From: Pholiota molesta
Lineage: Eukaryota > Basidiomycota > Agaricomycetes > Agaricales > Strophariaceae
Assembly: GCA_014925825.1 (NCBI GenBank)
Contig: JACGCK010000006.1
Location: 62,001 to 126,000 of the forward strand
Direction of reading: 5' to 3'
DNA: 64,000 bases
The position numbers and the translations under genes are program-made. This document shows, one piece after another, positions 1-12,163 of the stretch; position 1 is the first letter of the stretch, and every line of letters begins with the position of its first letter. Below the pieces are notes generated by a model. That model made no database searches, had not been told where the DNA came from, and saw only the letters and a program-made list of their open reading frames with translations.

Positions 1-1202
1 GAGCATGTAGAAGTTTTTGTAGATCTCGCAGCGACATTGGAAGATCATGACGAGGTATCACGTTTTTATCGACTTCCATCCCCCATCTAACCTCTGGTTC
101 CAGACCGGAAATGAGAAAGATGTGACCATGCGGGCAGGAAGGCAAAAAGCAGCATTACCACTCATCAGGAAATTCAATGAACATTCTGAGCGTTTACTCA
201 ATTCGGCCTTGTAAGTTACCTTTCTTGCATTGGCACCACTTCGTCCTATGTCTTTTTCCATCGCAGAGGCGAAATTCCACCGGCAAAGCGGCGTCGATTA
301 GACCACGGTGATGTTGGTTTCGTGATATTTGCATCTCAATGTTTTCCTGATTTTTTTTGGGCAGGATTCCTATGCTCAGATTGAGATCGAGGATTTGCGC
401 GACGAAGAATCATCTAGTGGCATCATCCTTGACATGCAAGACAGACAACGCTATTTTGAAGGTCGTATGACCAACGGGAGTCAGGAGGCCCCGGAGCCAG
501 TGCGTTATCGCACCCTCAGTTCGCCGATAATACAAAGGACTCAATTTTTTCAAATAGAAAGGAGATCCAGTTGCTATAATGCAAGCAACGAGGGCAAGTC
601 TGCTGGACTGGGATGCTCGAATGACCCAGGTATAGTACTTGCATCTTCAAAGTTATTGTTAGTCTCATGGATGTGATACTAGCTTAAAATTGAACGCAAG
701 GCTGGTGATGCTGCTCTCATTTCAATGACGCAGAATGTCGCAAATCGGCTAGATGTCAAGTCCAAAAAGAGTAGGCCACTCGTTTGGTGCATTCAATTGT
801 GATAGCTAATTGATTGGCCAAAGACGAGATTCCAGATGGATTGCTTAGACAAATGACAACGTGCCAGACTGCCGCCAACGAATTCCTGCGCCAATTCTGG
901 CTAGCTACATACCCTCCTCTTGGCGACTTTGAAACAGCTGCGTCTCCAACACCGGCTCAAAGGGCCGTCAAAGCTGCGAAAATGATAGGTTATATATCCA
1001 AAACAGAAGAAAAGGTCCATGCCCTTGTGCAAACCGCCGCTCAGCATGGCATTGATCCTACTCGTGTGGAAACGGTGAGTTTCGAGTTCGATAGCTATGA
1101 TGAGGTTGTAGCTAAATTTTAACGTAGGCAATGAAACCTGTCGTCAATGCGTCCAATCAAGCACTCTCTTTTTATCGCAACAAAAAACCATCTAGAGGAT
1201 AA
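1..1202 (+). CDS. TFB1: TFIIH core subunit Tfb1 (p62 homologue), 3' part
   Basis: This is the C-terminal part of Tfb1, a structural subunit of TFIIH that acts in RNA polymerase II initiation and nucleotide excision repair. The 5' end lies outside the window. The exons read EHVEVFVDLAATLEDHDE, then a basic segment containing LIRKFNEHSERLLNSAL, then the RRLDHGDV/DSYAQIEIEDLRDEE segment. The last part holds the conserved C-terminal helices with ANEFLRQFWLATYPPL and SKTEEKVHALVQTAAQHG, as in fungal Tfb1. I infer introns at about 55-109, 171-235, 323-364, 630-685, 768-824 and 1074-1127. The stop TAA is at 1200-1202. The gene converges with the CASP gene, 126 bp away. The family call rests on recognising the C-terminal block; individual junctions are inferred. 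Confidence 0.8.
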
Positions 1203-1328
1203 TCTCAAGCTGTCATTGTTCACTCATTACCCATCATCACACATATGTACATCCATTACTGTATAACATCAGATCCTATACTATACACTATAAAAATAAA
1301 TAATACCAGCAGCAACCACAAATCGCTA

Positions 1329-4160
1329 CTATGCATGAGGACCTCGTTCTTTGTGCAATTGTCCAACTGATGTGCCTGTGCACTGATATGTTGTGTACAT
1401 TACTAAAAGATGGAGGGCAAGTGAATAACAGATGAAGAAGGTTCTGGCCCTCCGGTTTCCGAGTACAGCCCGTGTTAGGGCTAGAACACTACGTTCTACG
1501 GGATTGAGAGCCTGATATGCTCTTGTTGCTTCCTGTTATTGCAGTTAGTGGTCAGTTGGGATTGATTGGTTGCGATTTATGTTCTCAACGCACCCGGCCT
1601 CGGAAAGCTTCGAAGGGATTCATGGCTTCTTCATATCTTGCTTGATATTTGCTCATATCATCCAACCGACTGGAGGGCGCTGGAAGGGGATCCAGTTGTG
1701 TGACAGGCCGAGAGCCCGAGTCTTCGCGATAGCTCTGCATGTACCTAACTTTCTCATATAGCTTGAGGTTGTCAGCTTGCAATGTCTTGATCTCCGCCCG
1801 CAGTTCTGAGATGATTTGGAATTGTTTGCGTAGTTCCTTTGATATAAAGTGAGTTATTGTACGATGAAGATGTAACATAGCTAACTTACTTCCTCGAGTT
1901 CTGCGTTGCGTTGTCTGAATCGATCGCGTTGACTCGTCACGATAGGGAGAATTGATGTATCGGCGGACGAAGTGAACGGAATAGGAGTTGAGCGGGCTGG
2001 CGTATCCTAGACCAAGGGTTAATGAAGGCTTTTGCTCTATTCATTAGATAGGCAAACTTACTGTTTTCTTTCCGGTATCCAAACTTGATAGAACATCTTG
2101 CTCGGGTTCACTGGAGGCTCGCCTTCCATTCTCTTTGTCGATTGACAGCAAGTCCGTCTCAAGTTTCTCATTGAGCTCCTTCTGCCTTTCTAGCTCCTGA
2201 GTGGAAGTTTCCAGCTGTTCTTGAGAAGTTCTCAGGGAATCCTCAAGTTCAGAGTGAAGAATCTATTGCAGAAATTTAAAAGATGTCTTGCAAAATTGGA
2301 CTGAATCTTACCCTTAGTTTGGTCAACTCTTCTTGTAGGCGTTTGTTCTTGGTAGCAAGTAGTGCCTCGAGAGATTTGCCTTCTTTGGCATTGGTTTTCA
2401 CAGCATTTGGACTTGGGAGGTACCAGTCGTTGTCATTGTCAGTCGTGACATGATCATCATCGTCGTCATTAGCGTCGAATCCGGAGAATTCGACATACTG
2501 AGGGTAGGTCAGTTGTCATAGAGTTCGTGCAGTACCCGAAGTAGTAATTTACCTTCATGATCTCAAGTTCTCGTTTGATTTCATCATAATCAGCGAGTTC
2601 TTTGAGTTTAGTCCTGAGTTGATCCACTTCCAACGACTATGGCATATGAGTATATGCAAAAAAATAGGTTCATATAATTCTACCTTCTTTTGAAGCTCCT
2701 TTGAAATATCTTCAACTTTCTTCTGACCAAGTGCCTCAACATCTGACGTCCTCTGCTTTTGTACTTCAATAGAATGGGAAAGTGTATCTGTCTCAGCTTC
2801 AAGATCGGTAATTTGCTTTTCCAGTGCTTTGACGCTGAGTGAAGAAATAATTTAGATGACGTGTAGAGGTGTGCAATGGTGACCGACCGTTCAGAGCTTT
2901 CAGTACCACTACGCATCGTTTCAATGTCTGCGCGGAGAATCTCCTAAAGTGTCGGAATGACTCTTGAAAAAACAATAAATGAATTCGGAGAGAAGGTATG
3001 CTCACATTTCGATGCTCTAGAGTAACAATTCGGCTATTGGCGCGGTCCAAATCTGCGATGATCATGTCGACTTCTGCAACTTTTGCGACACTTTCCTGAT
3101 CTGAACAGACATGAGGCGAGCCATCTGACAGACATTTAATTCATACCTTGCCGTTGGTTGTGGTCAAATAGTTTGGCCTGGTTAGTTTCGTTAGATAGAC
3201 GTAAGTCCCGAAGTTGATCCTTCGTAAGTGAGAGTTGTCGCTGTAAATCTTGTTCCCTAAATAAAATGAATTAAGTAAATGTAGGCCATGTCCAATATCT
3301 TCACTACCTGTCGGCATAATTTCGTAGTTTCTCGTCATATGTTGCTGTGAGTTCGTTGGCTTTCTGAGAAACTTTGTCCTGGATCAAGGTGTCCATCTGT
3401 AGACATACCACGTCAAATTGTTGTTCGCGGTATGAATGGAGCACCCATACCTTTTGTTCCAATTGCTCTACTTTGGTTTCCAGCTTCTTCTTGGCATTCT
3501 CGACAGTACCGAAGTCGTTGACGCGTTTCTTCAACTCGGAATTTTCCTCTCTTAACCGTTGAAGTTCCGCTTCGTGTTCCATTGCTTCCGTCACCTTGAC
3601 AGCTTGGTCCTGTGGACACGAATCTCAGATCATGTCGGAATGTCATAGGAAGATTAGACATACCACAGCCGCCTCAAGGAGAGGATATGGGTCGGGAACT
3701 TCAGCCAGAACTTTATAGATGTGAAGGAAGGCATTGTCAGAGGCCTTGGAACGCTTGTTGAGGTTGTCAATTTCGGCCTGGTAAGCTGGGGATATCCATG
3801 TCAATTGCAGTATTAAACGACGATGGATTTGACTGTGCATACCTTTAAGTAGTCCCTTGAATGCTTCTAGTTTCTCCTCGTCCGGAATTTTCTTAAATTC
3901 TGCAGAGGTGTTAACAAGGCGAGTAGTCAGTGAACACTGGTCGGACCTTTTGTCTTCTCTGCAAGGGCTTTGCGACCGACAACGCTCTCCTTTTGGTTGT
4001 CTACAAGCTCTACACCTTGTTTGTCGAGGGTTTTCTGGAGTTCCGTGAGATTGACATCTGCCCAAGACATTCAATTCCTATAGGCGGAAGAGAAAGGAGC
4101 GCAGTTATTACCCTTCCAAGTAGCCAGCGCCGCAGAGAAGTTGGTCTCTCCTGAAGCCAT
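1329..4160 (-). CDS. COY1: CASP/Coy1-type Golgi coiled-coil membrane protein
   Basis: This is a homologue of CASP (the CUX1 splice-product family, yeast Coy1), a tail-anchored golgin in intra-Golgi retrograde transport. It starts MASGETNFSAALATWK. The CASP N-terminal block follows: DVNLTELQKTLDKQGVELV, EFKKIPDEEKLEAFKGLL, AEIDNLNKRSKASDNAFL and IYKVLAEVPDPYPLLEAAV. A long coiled coil fills the middle. The C-terminal signature is clear: DNLKLYEKVRYMQSYRE, TQLDPLPAPSSRLDDMSKY, EEAMNPFEAFRGR, then after an intron EATRAYQALNPVERSVLAL and NRRARTFFICYSLALHLLV as the membrane anchor. The last exon joins in phase 0 (acceptor at about 1545) and ends at TAG 1329-1331. At least ten introns are present. 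The start codon lies 220 bp from that of the divergent uS9m gene. Confidence 0.93.
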
Positions 4161-4380
4161 GGTTGAGACGTTTGGGGGGGCTTGAATTGAGATGACTAGC
4201 GGGGTATCGACAAAATATGTACGTGAGTTGCCAAGTGCTTGAACGCCTCGGACAACGGACCACCGCAACTAGTGCTGCCACTTCGCGTCTGCCACGTGAC
4301 GACACTAGCTTACATTTTTCTGGAAATAGGATCCCAAGTCCTCCAACTACTCCTCATCCTTGAGGCGCCAAACGACGGGC

Positions 4381-5489
4381 ATGAATACCCTGCGGCACAG
4401 TATCCTCCATCCCTTCCTGCGCGTTTCCGCAGGTCGTAGCTACGCGTGCGCGCGTGCGTTCTCGCTAACCGCTCGCCAGCAGGATGACTTTGCACGGACG
4501 GAACGGAGCGAACCATCGAAACCTATACCCACGTCCCCCAATTTCTACACGACACGCGCCGCCTACTATGACCAGCTTACACAGCTAGAGAAAGCAATTG
4601 GTCGCTCCGAGGCTTTCCTGCGACACCACCATCTTCTACCGCTTCCCGACTTCGCCAAGGCAAGCCTCCCCCCGCTCCAACCCGTCTGGAAGGACCAATA
4701 CGAAATGGGGGTCGAATTCAAAACCAAAATGACGACCACCCGGTATCGCAAAATTACAAAGCTCCTTAATCAACTTAATGACTTCCAGAGGATAGCCAAG
4801 ACTGGCGGATGCCCCGAACTTGAAGACAAACTTCGGAACATTCTCTCACTATATGAGAGTAGCAAAAAGGAGGCACTACTCTCACGAGGGAAGAGAAAAC
4901 CTACTGTTCTCGATGAATTCGGTCGTTCTTACACCCTAGGAAAGCGAAAGACCAGCTCTGCGCGTGTTTGGATGATACCTGTACAGCTTCCGCCAAGACA
5001 ACCAGAAATACTAGAGGCATTAGCAGGCGCACAAGGGCCAAGTTATCCGGTCACAACGACCACTATCCTTGTCAATAATTTGCCATTGAACCAATTCTTC
5101 CCCCTACCTGCGGATAGGGAACGAGTCACTCGGCCACTCAAGGTAGCTGGCGCCCTTGGAAAGTACAACGTATACGCGATTGTACGCGGAGGAGGCACGA
5201 CAGGACAATCCGGTGCCCTTGGCCATGGTATCGCGAAGGGCATTGTTGCCCATGATCCAGAACTCGAGGCGATGTTTAGAAGAGGTATGCAGGGATCACT
5301 TCGAACTGTTACTTGACTCACTGTTCTTTTTTTTTCTTCAGCCAAACTCACAAGACGTGATCCTCGGATGGTGGAACGTAAGAAGACTGGCCTTGCCAAG
5401 GCGCGCAAGAGGGTTCGTCATTTATCCTGAACAATTGTGTTATATCACCACATTAACCAAATTTACAGTATGCCTGGGTTAAACGTTAG
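4381..5489 (+). CDS. MRPS9: Mitochondrial small-subunit ribosomal protein uS9m
   Basis: This is mitochondrial ribosomal protein S9, a component of the small subunit in the matrix. The first ATG gives MNTLRHSILHPFLRVSAGR, followed by an Arg/Ala/Ser-rich stretch that looks like a mitochondrial targeting sequence. The C-terminal half is the uS9 fold: a strand with VNNLPLNQFFPLP, then RPLKVAGALGKYNVYAIVRGG, then TGQSGALGHGIAKGIVAHDP. The first exon is long (to about 5285). After two short introns come AKLTRRDPRMVERKKTG and LAKARKRYAWVKR, ending at TAG 5487-5489. The basic C-terminal tail that contacts P-site tRNA in the family is therefore present. An in-frame TTG lies 21 nt upstream, but ATG 4381 is the sensible start. 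Confidence 0.93.
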
Positions 5490-5702
5490 GTTCTGGATTA
5501 TGGGGTGGCTTCTGTGTTGTGGAGCGGATATGCTTTGCACATATTGTTTCATCCTGTACAAGTGGTATTAAACAACTATGGAATCTGCAATGCCGATTGA
5601 CACAAGTATGTAGTGAGTGGTCTGTGATAAGGTATTAATGCCTCCAAATTGCGAATAAAGTACAGCTTCGCTAATAAATGCATAGAAAAATGGTAAAATC
5701 GT

Positions 5703-8700
5703 TCATTGAAAGAAAAAGGTATGGACATCTGACTGTCCAAATGCAAGATTACAAGCTGGGCATTTCCGCTGCCTCGTCGCCAAACGTGCATCTACACATG
5801 ATTTGCAAAAGGCTAAGAAGTAGAGTGAGAGTCGAGATCTGGAAGGAAAAATCGATAGACATACTGTGCATACACTTGGTTATGATCGTAGAACGGAAAG
5901 CATTGTCTTCTCGACATGTCGAACAATTGATAAGAGCCTTTACGTTCGCGATCCGTTAGCTTGCGTTGCAAAATATGTGTAAGGCTTATTCATACCTCTA
6001 AGTTCGCTAGCTTATCGCTCTCAGGATCGGAGAGTTTGGTATTAGGTTCAAGTTTACGCTTTCTCTTGAGTTGAACGATCTCCTTCTCCAGATCCTTCTT
6101 CGAATGAATAAACTCGTCCTCCTTCTGACGAAATTCTGCCCTTTTGGATTGAAGAAATGTTTCACGCTCCCGAAATAGGGATTGTAGCTGGTCGAGTTAT
6201 TTTAGTTAGGGCTTATCATAGACTAGATGAGAACACATACCTCTTGATATCTCTTTCTCTCGCAATCAAGTTGGGCTAGCATTTCAGGCGCCTCCTTTTC
6301 CATTCGACTAAGCTTGTCTCGGAGATTCTCAACCAGTTTTTTGAATGCAATATTCTCCTTTTCGAGAGCGGCCTGAAAGAACAATTTGAGCTGCGGTCCT
6401 ATATAAGAGGCGAGAGCACCCACCAATTGAGCCCTCAGATGTTTTTCAACATCCGTCAAGCGATCAAGAAGTTTGCCTTGTTTTTCCAAGGTTCTACTCA
6501 AAGTTTTCCGCTCAACTTCGATAGCTTCCTTGTCCCTCATAGCGGCGAAATATTTGTTGTCCGATTTTGCTTTCTATGAAAAGGCCATTGAGCCAATGCA
6601 AAACAAACAAATTGCAAATACGCACATCAATTGCTGCTTTCGACAATCGTTCTTCCAGAGTGTTGAGATCGAATACTTTGCTTTTCAATTGTCGATCATT
6701 CGATTCCCAGAGATTCGACAACTTTTCCAGTTCAGTAAACAGCGACGCCTCGTTCTTGAAAGTTCGGGTTAACAGCGAAAGGTATGAAACGGTGAATCGG
6801 GATATACCTCTTTGCGTTGGGTTTCAAGGAGTCTCAACTGTTGACACTCTCCTTCTTTATCTTGTAGTTGCTTCATGAGGTGAGAGACATCAGCAGACAA
6901 AGTAGCCGAAGGCCCATATATACGTTGATAGCGTTCAAGCTCGGATTTGACTCGCGAAAGTTCTTCTAGGGCATCGGCCTCAGCTTTCATATGTTGTACG
7001 ATATCGGGATGATCGTCTTGGTAGATGGAGAATGTTTGTTCCAATGCCGCTATTCGGTTCTCTGCTTGGCTAGAGAGAATAGTATTTAAGGTCAAAAAGG
7101 GCGGGAAGAAACAGCGAACTTCGACTTACAGTTTCTGTTCCTTGAGACCTTCAAAGTAGCGAACTTCGTCAATATTTCCCCCAAGATAGAATAGCATAAG
7201 CTCTTCGGCAGTCGCATTAGCGGCGAGCTGAGCTTTGCAACGACACAGTTCAGATTGTAATATGTTGATTCGTTCCTAGAAGCAGCATACATGAGTATTC
7301 GAAAAAGATATATTGTGTTAGTCACATACCGAGTTACTATCCACCAAGGATTTGTATTCTTGTAAAGAGGCATGCTTCATGGAATCTTTCTGCCTACGTT
7401 CAATGAGTTCAGCGTTTAGTTGTTCACGCTGCTCTCGGAGACGAGCATTATCTGCATCTCGTTTGGCTAGCATAGCTTTATATTCTTGAGCGGCTTGCGC
7501 AGAAGATCCCTGTGTAACGCGTAAGGAATAGATTGAAAAATTAAAATTAAAAAAACTACCGTTACACCGTCTTCCCATTCATTTCGAGTCGTTTGCAAGT
7601 GACTCAGCTCTTCTTGAAGTTTAGAAACTTGTTCACTTTTTTCAGTGACCAGGTTGTCTAAGTAAGACGCCTGATTAAGGAGGACTTTGTAATATGGGTT
7701 TTCACTGATCTGCTCGAAGGAAGGGGCTTTATGCTATTGGAAATTAAGTCACTTGCAGAGGGGTCGAACTTTGAGATACTCTTACCTCCAGTTCAATCAT
7801 AGTCTTTTCATCCCTAAGCAAAGCTGTCTCTTTCTCTAATTCCAAAATCTTTGCATCTCTAGCCTTGATCCGTTCCATTAGGGTGTCCACTTCTGATGAA
7901 TCATGGGTCCCGTTCCCTTGTATATGTGGTGGAGTAGTGAGAGGCGAAGGCTACATATGAATTAGAAACAAAAATGAGATTAACGGTCAAATCTCCCACC
8001 AATTAACCAATAACCAAACCACTCACTGCAGGAGAGGGCGGCTTCCGCGGCGCTTCTTCCTTCTTCTCGTTTCCAACTTCGTTGCCTTTAGTCTCATTGC
8101 GTGGCTCTCGAGACTCTGTAGCACGGACAGTCGCACTCTTCGACCGTTCCATTCTGTTTTCAAGAGCGACAAGTGAACTATGATAAGCCTGTTTCTGTGA
8201 TTCCGATTCTTTCAATCGTTCTCGAAGCAAGTTGAGCTCAGATCGTAATAAAATGCACTGTTGACCTATCAGTTATTAGAATGACTAAGAATAGACATGG
8301 AAGACGGACTTCATTCTGGGCTTTTTGGCATTCAGGAAAACTCTCGCTTGCCAGGCGACGGGACTTTGCGCCCTGCTCAAGCTGTACGAATCTCGTCACC
8401 AGTGCCTGGGTAGCATTTACGGTATCTCCTAATGCGGCAGCGAATTCTGGTAGAGGTTCGTTCCGGAGTTGTGCAGTCAAATCGAAAATTTCTGGTTGTG
8501 AAGTACATTAGATCGTATAGAAGAGAAATTATGAAGAACTAGTACCTTCTGCACGTAGGTTGACTTGAGGAAGGTCTTCAGGCCGGACAATAAGTCGTAT
8601 CGTATCCACGAGCTATTTAAGTTGAGGTTGCAGTCGTTCTGTCAATGAGCAAAAACAAAAGACAACTTGAATGGGAGTACCAACCTGAGCCCAACATGCT

Positions 8701-9028
8701 GAGATGGCCGCAAGACCTGCTTCGCAAGTGCTTTTACGTTGTTCCAACTCTTCAATACGGGCTTGACTTCGTTCATTTTCTTTAGAATAATGTTTCATTC
8801 TACGATATATCGCCTCTTTGCGGAAAAGCTGGAAGCATGACATTAAGAATGACTGGGTGAAAGACAAGGAATTGAAGAATCACGCACTTCGAGCTTCTCT
8901 CCAAAAGCTTCATCGTCTTGCTCTACGTCTCCATTGACATGAGGACTTCCGTTCGTACCTGTCAGAATACGCTTCTTTGATATTACAGGCTCTTCTGAGT
9001 CTGCTAAAGGGCGTTTGCGCGATTCCAT
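5703..9028 (-). CDS. BRE1: E3 ubiquitin ligase Bre1 (histone H2B monoubiquitination)
   Basis: This is a homologue of Bre1/RNF20-40, the nuclear RING E3 that monoubiquitinates histone H2B with Rad6. It starts MESRKRPLADSEEPVISKKR, a basic nuclear-type N terminus. The body is almost entirely coiled coil spread over about a dozen exons, for example YRRMKHYSKENERSQARIEE and LLRERLKESESQKQAYHSSL. The last two exons form the C-terminal RING: NCSTCRENNAFRSTIITKCM, then H, then after a phase-1 intron TFCKSCVDARLATRQRKC and PACNLAFGQSDVHTFFFQ, with TGA at 5703-5705. The RING cysteines and histidine are all visible, and the C-terminal location and the RQRKCPACNLAFG block are diagnostic of the family. 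The gene lies tail-to-tail with uS9m. Confidence 0.93.
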
Positions 9029-9385
9029 GGATGGATATTAGTTAAAGGGAAGAGAATAAAGTTAAGGGAATATCGTTGAAGTCAGAGTGGCCACTGTTAG
9101 AGTGGGATTCGTTTCCAAACTCCGGCGGGCGGATTACCAAATTTACAATTCAGCTGCTTATTTTCGAGTCACGCATCATACGTCACATGCCGCCCCTTGT
9201 TCCCTTTCAATTCACTTGCAAGCACGATGCTGTAAATGCGTCATCTTCTATGGCAAGAAGTTTTGGATTTTCCCCACGTAAAGATGCTATGGCTAACGAA
9301 GGTATATAAGTAAGTGCCAATCGAAAAACATCTAATACCAATCTATGAGATACGAATCCGCAGCTTTACTCTCCGTCTGAGTCCG
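9029..9385. other. Intergenic, BRE1 promoter side / 3' end of purine gene
   Basis: This 357-bp spacer separates the BRE1 start from the stop of the allantoicase fusion; both genes run on the minus strand. It is AT-rich, and its short open frames look fortuitous. I see no RNA gene or repeat. Confidence 0.6.
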
Positions 9386-11517
9386 TCATGAAGCTATCTT
9401 CAGAATATATGAAGAATTAGATTCCAGATCCAGGATCTCACAATCCATTCTACTCCCATCTCCTATCTGAGTTTCTATGCAGGCAAAGTCAAGACTCTGA
9501 AAGAAAAATCGGATCAGTATGATGAAAACCAACGAATGCAATTAGTGCCTACTTTTTCGAGAACGGTCATAGGTTGGTCTAGGAAATTCAGAAATAATAT
9601 CAGCAAAGATTGGACTAGTAACAGAAGAAGGTACTTACGCCAGATCCCTGTGTTATACGAGATGCCTTGGGCAGCAGTGGCAATAAACGCTTTCAAACTC
9701 TTCATGTCAGGTTTGTCATCTGAGCCGTTATGTGCAACGACTACAAGATAGCGGTCCCCAGGATCGGCTAAACCTTCCCCAGCTCCACGGCCCATCGGGA
9801 TAAAGGCTTGACTTGTAAAAGAATGGCGTTCCAGTGTCTTCAGAATCGTCACACCTTCCGAAATATCTTTCAGCGGTTGGCATCTATAAACCGATATACC
9901 GGTGGTGGCTTCGGCATCCAGTGGATACGATGAATCCAAAAGAGACAGTTTATGAAATTTGCTGGCAGTGCCTCCATTAGCGGGAGTCACTTTGATTGAT
10001 TCTGGCCTGGAATCGTAGGCTTGGATGACTTGACCGAAGGGCGCAAAAGCCTCGGGCGTTATTGGAAGGACAGGGACGGTGATTATTTGTGATTGATGAG
10101 TCGGTGTGGATGTAACTATCGCTTCGTTCGCAACAACTGACGATGGTGGTAGTACAGAGCGAACCTTCCGGCCGATGACACGAACCCGCTTTAAACCACC
10201 ATCTGGATGGATGGTTACCTTGACGTGGGTGTACGTCTTCCCTTCTACATTATCAAGCTCGAAGTAATGCTGCCTATGAGGACCCAATTTTGTTCGAGGA
10301 AGAATTAAACTCCATTTCGAAGAATTAGGCAACCCCGAATCCCAGTCCAAATCTTCGGTCGCGTATAGAGCATGAATTTCACAACTCTCGGGGAAGTTAC
10401 CCAGGAAGTGATTCGTGTCGATCTCTACTTGCTCCAATTCTGCGGGAGCACCTCTGCAGAAAGGTGTGAGTGGGGCTCAAATTTCAACACCTTCCACTTA
10501 CAGTTGGAGTATTATCCAATCAGTATGGCCTTTGGTTCGACTGCGTTTCGTTTCCCAACCATCACCCATGTTCTTGCCACGACCAGGAAGAATTAGATTG
10601 GAGCCTACTCCGAAATGCTGATCTGATACTCGTAGCACGCGACCACCAGCGAAAACATGAGCCACGTCGAATGAATCCGACTCCGAGCTTGGGTGGATCG
10701 GAATTACGCGCCCATATGTTCTGAAGCGGGCCTACATGTGATAAAGTCAATCTAATATTGTGATAAACGATGATGAAAGCACTCACAATCCCACCATCAG
10801 GATACATATGAATCTTCACATAATTAACACATTCCGTTTCTGGGATCTTGAACAAATGACGAGAGTTTGGACCGAGGTCTGCTCTGGGAAGGACCTCAAC
10901 CCACTACATCATTGGTTAGCTATTTGCGGATCGCATATGGAGGATCTGAACACTTACTCTGGCATCGTCGTGTGAAGGATCTTCCAACTCCAAGGAATGC
11001 AGAACGTAGATAGACACTGCTGGTGCCTCATTACCTAGTGAGCCCTAGATTAGCACAATACATCGATCGTTACAGAGTCAGAGATTTACCGTTGAAGTTT
11101 GCAGTATCGACGTCAAATCCCTGTACGGAACCAGATGTGCCCAGCTGAATGATACACCAATCATATGTTGGGTTGTGACGCCGTGTCTCCCAACCGCTGA
11201 ATAGCGCACCATTGGGGCCGAATTGGCCTTTCATAGATGGAGCAGGCTTGCATGATGGATTAACATCTGACACCCAAGATCATCGATAATGAATGGACGT
11301 ACCCCGACCTCCAACAAGTGATACGCTTCTGCGAAGAATTCATCGGAGACGGCAACTATTCTGCCACCAAGTGCGACACTGGATAGCTCTGGCATCGACG
11401 ATGATATTCGACTCAAATGATAAGGCCAATGGTAGCGAGAACTGGGATAGGAGCCTCACCAGTCAAGGATGCAAAGTGATCATTGAAGTCTTGAAGTGCA
11501 ATTTGTTCATAAGACAT
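9386..11517 (-). CDS. Bifunctional allantoicase-ureidoglycolate lyase fusion
   Basis: This gene fuses two enzymes of purine (allantoin) degradation: allantoicase (allantoate to ureidoglycolate plus urea) and ureidoglycolate lyase (ureidoglycolate to glyoxylate plus urea). It starts [19 protein letters not shown], followed by [20 protein letters not shown]. Two allantoicase repeats follow, with the motifs [29 protein letters not shown] and, in the second repeat, [19 protein letters not shown]. In the same exon, a linker of about 30 residues leads into the lyase: [45 protein letters not shown] and YLVVVAHNG. The end is [18 protein letters not shown], then after a phase-0 intron [15 protein letters not shown] and TGA at 9386-9388. 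Because the junction lies inside one exon (9625-10437), the fusion does not depend on intron prediction. Confidence 0.92.
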
Positions 11518-12163
11518 GGTTGCAAGTGATGAGAGGTCAATTCAAAGTAAGTTGGCTATAATGAAGTAATTGTTCCAACCTCTGGAAGCATTTAATAGGG
11601 GAACACATGCAGTGGAGGTTGAAGGATGTCCGCTGCGGCTTTCGGGCCGCCGCTATCATGAACAATTTCATCGGAGACATCCCGATCGCATGTACGCGCC
11701 GACAGCCGAGATATAGTATTGTGGAAGCCAAAGAAAGACACAAGCGCTATCTAAGTATGTAGCCGTAAACGTTACAGAGATCGGTATTAAAGAGATGCTA
11801 TTGTAGTTACGATTCAGACCCTCCTGCATGCATGGCACGACTTCTCTCTCTTGTTCACTACGACTTCTTCTCAGATAACGTATCTCTCCTCAGAAGTTCC
11901 CTAGGCTCACATACTTTTCGACAGTAGTAGCCAGATGAGTGACGCTTTGACATAGGATGAAAAAAGGCCAATTCTCATTCTATCATGTGCTTCTACTGTA
12001 ATTGAGAAAATTAACATTACAACTACGTACTATGTACGGCAACACATACATAATATAAAATCTAGGGTGCATCCAACGGCTCTAACCCGCAAAAAAGTCC
12101 GCATAGCGAGATAGACCTCCTGATCTAAGAGGCAAAAAAAAGTCCCCAAAAATGAAGCGCGGC
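11518..12163. other. Intergenic / promoter of the purine-degradation gene
   Basis: This 646-bp stretch lies between the start of the allantoicase fusion and the stop of the F-box gene. Short open frames are present, but none has recognisable protein character. It contains two GATA-type motifs, described separately, and an AT-rich part near 12000-12060 that probably includes the F-box gene's 3' end. Confidence 0.55.
11747..11878. promoter_or_regulatory. Candidate GATA-factor sites upstream of the allantoicase fusion
   Basis: Two matches to the fungal nitrogen-control consensus HGATAR are visible: AGATAG on the minus strand at 11747-11752 and AGATAA on the plus strand at 11873-11878. They lie 230-360 bp upstream of the start codon. 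In ascomycetes, allantoin-pathway genes are activated by GATA factors of the AreA/Gln3 class. A role here is inference, since 6-bp matches also arise by chance. Confidence 0.3.

Noticed and set aside
5576..5959. Plus-strand 93-codon frame over the BRE1 3' end.
   Set aside because: It is a shadow of the RING-finger exons, which are unambiguous on the minus strand.
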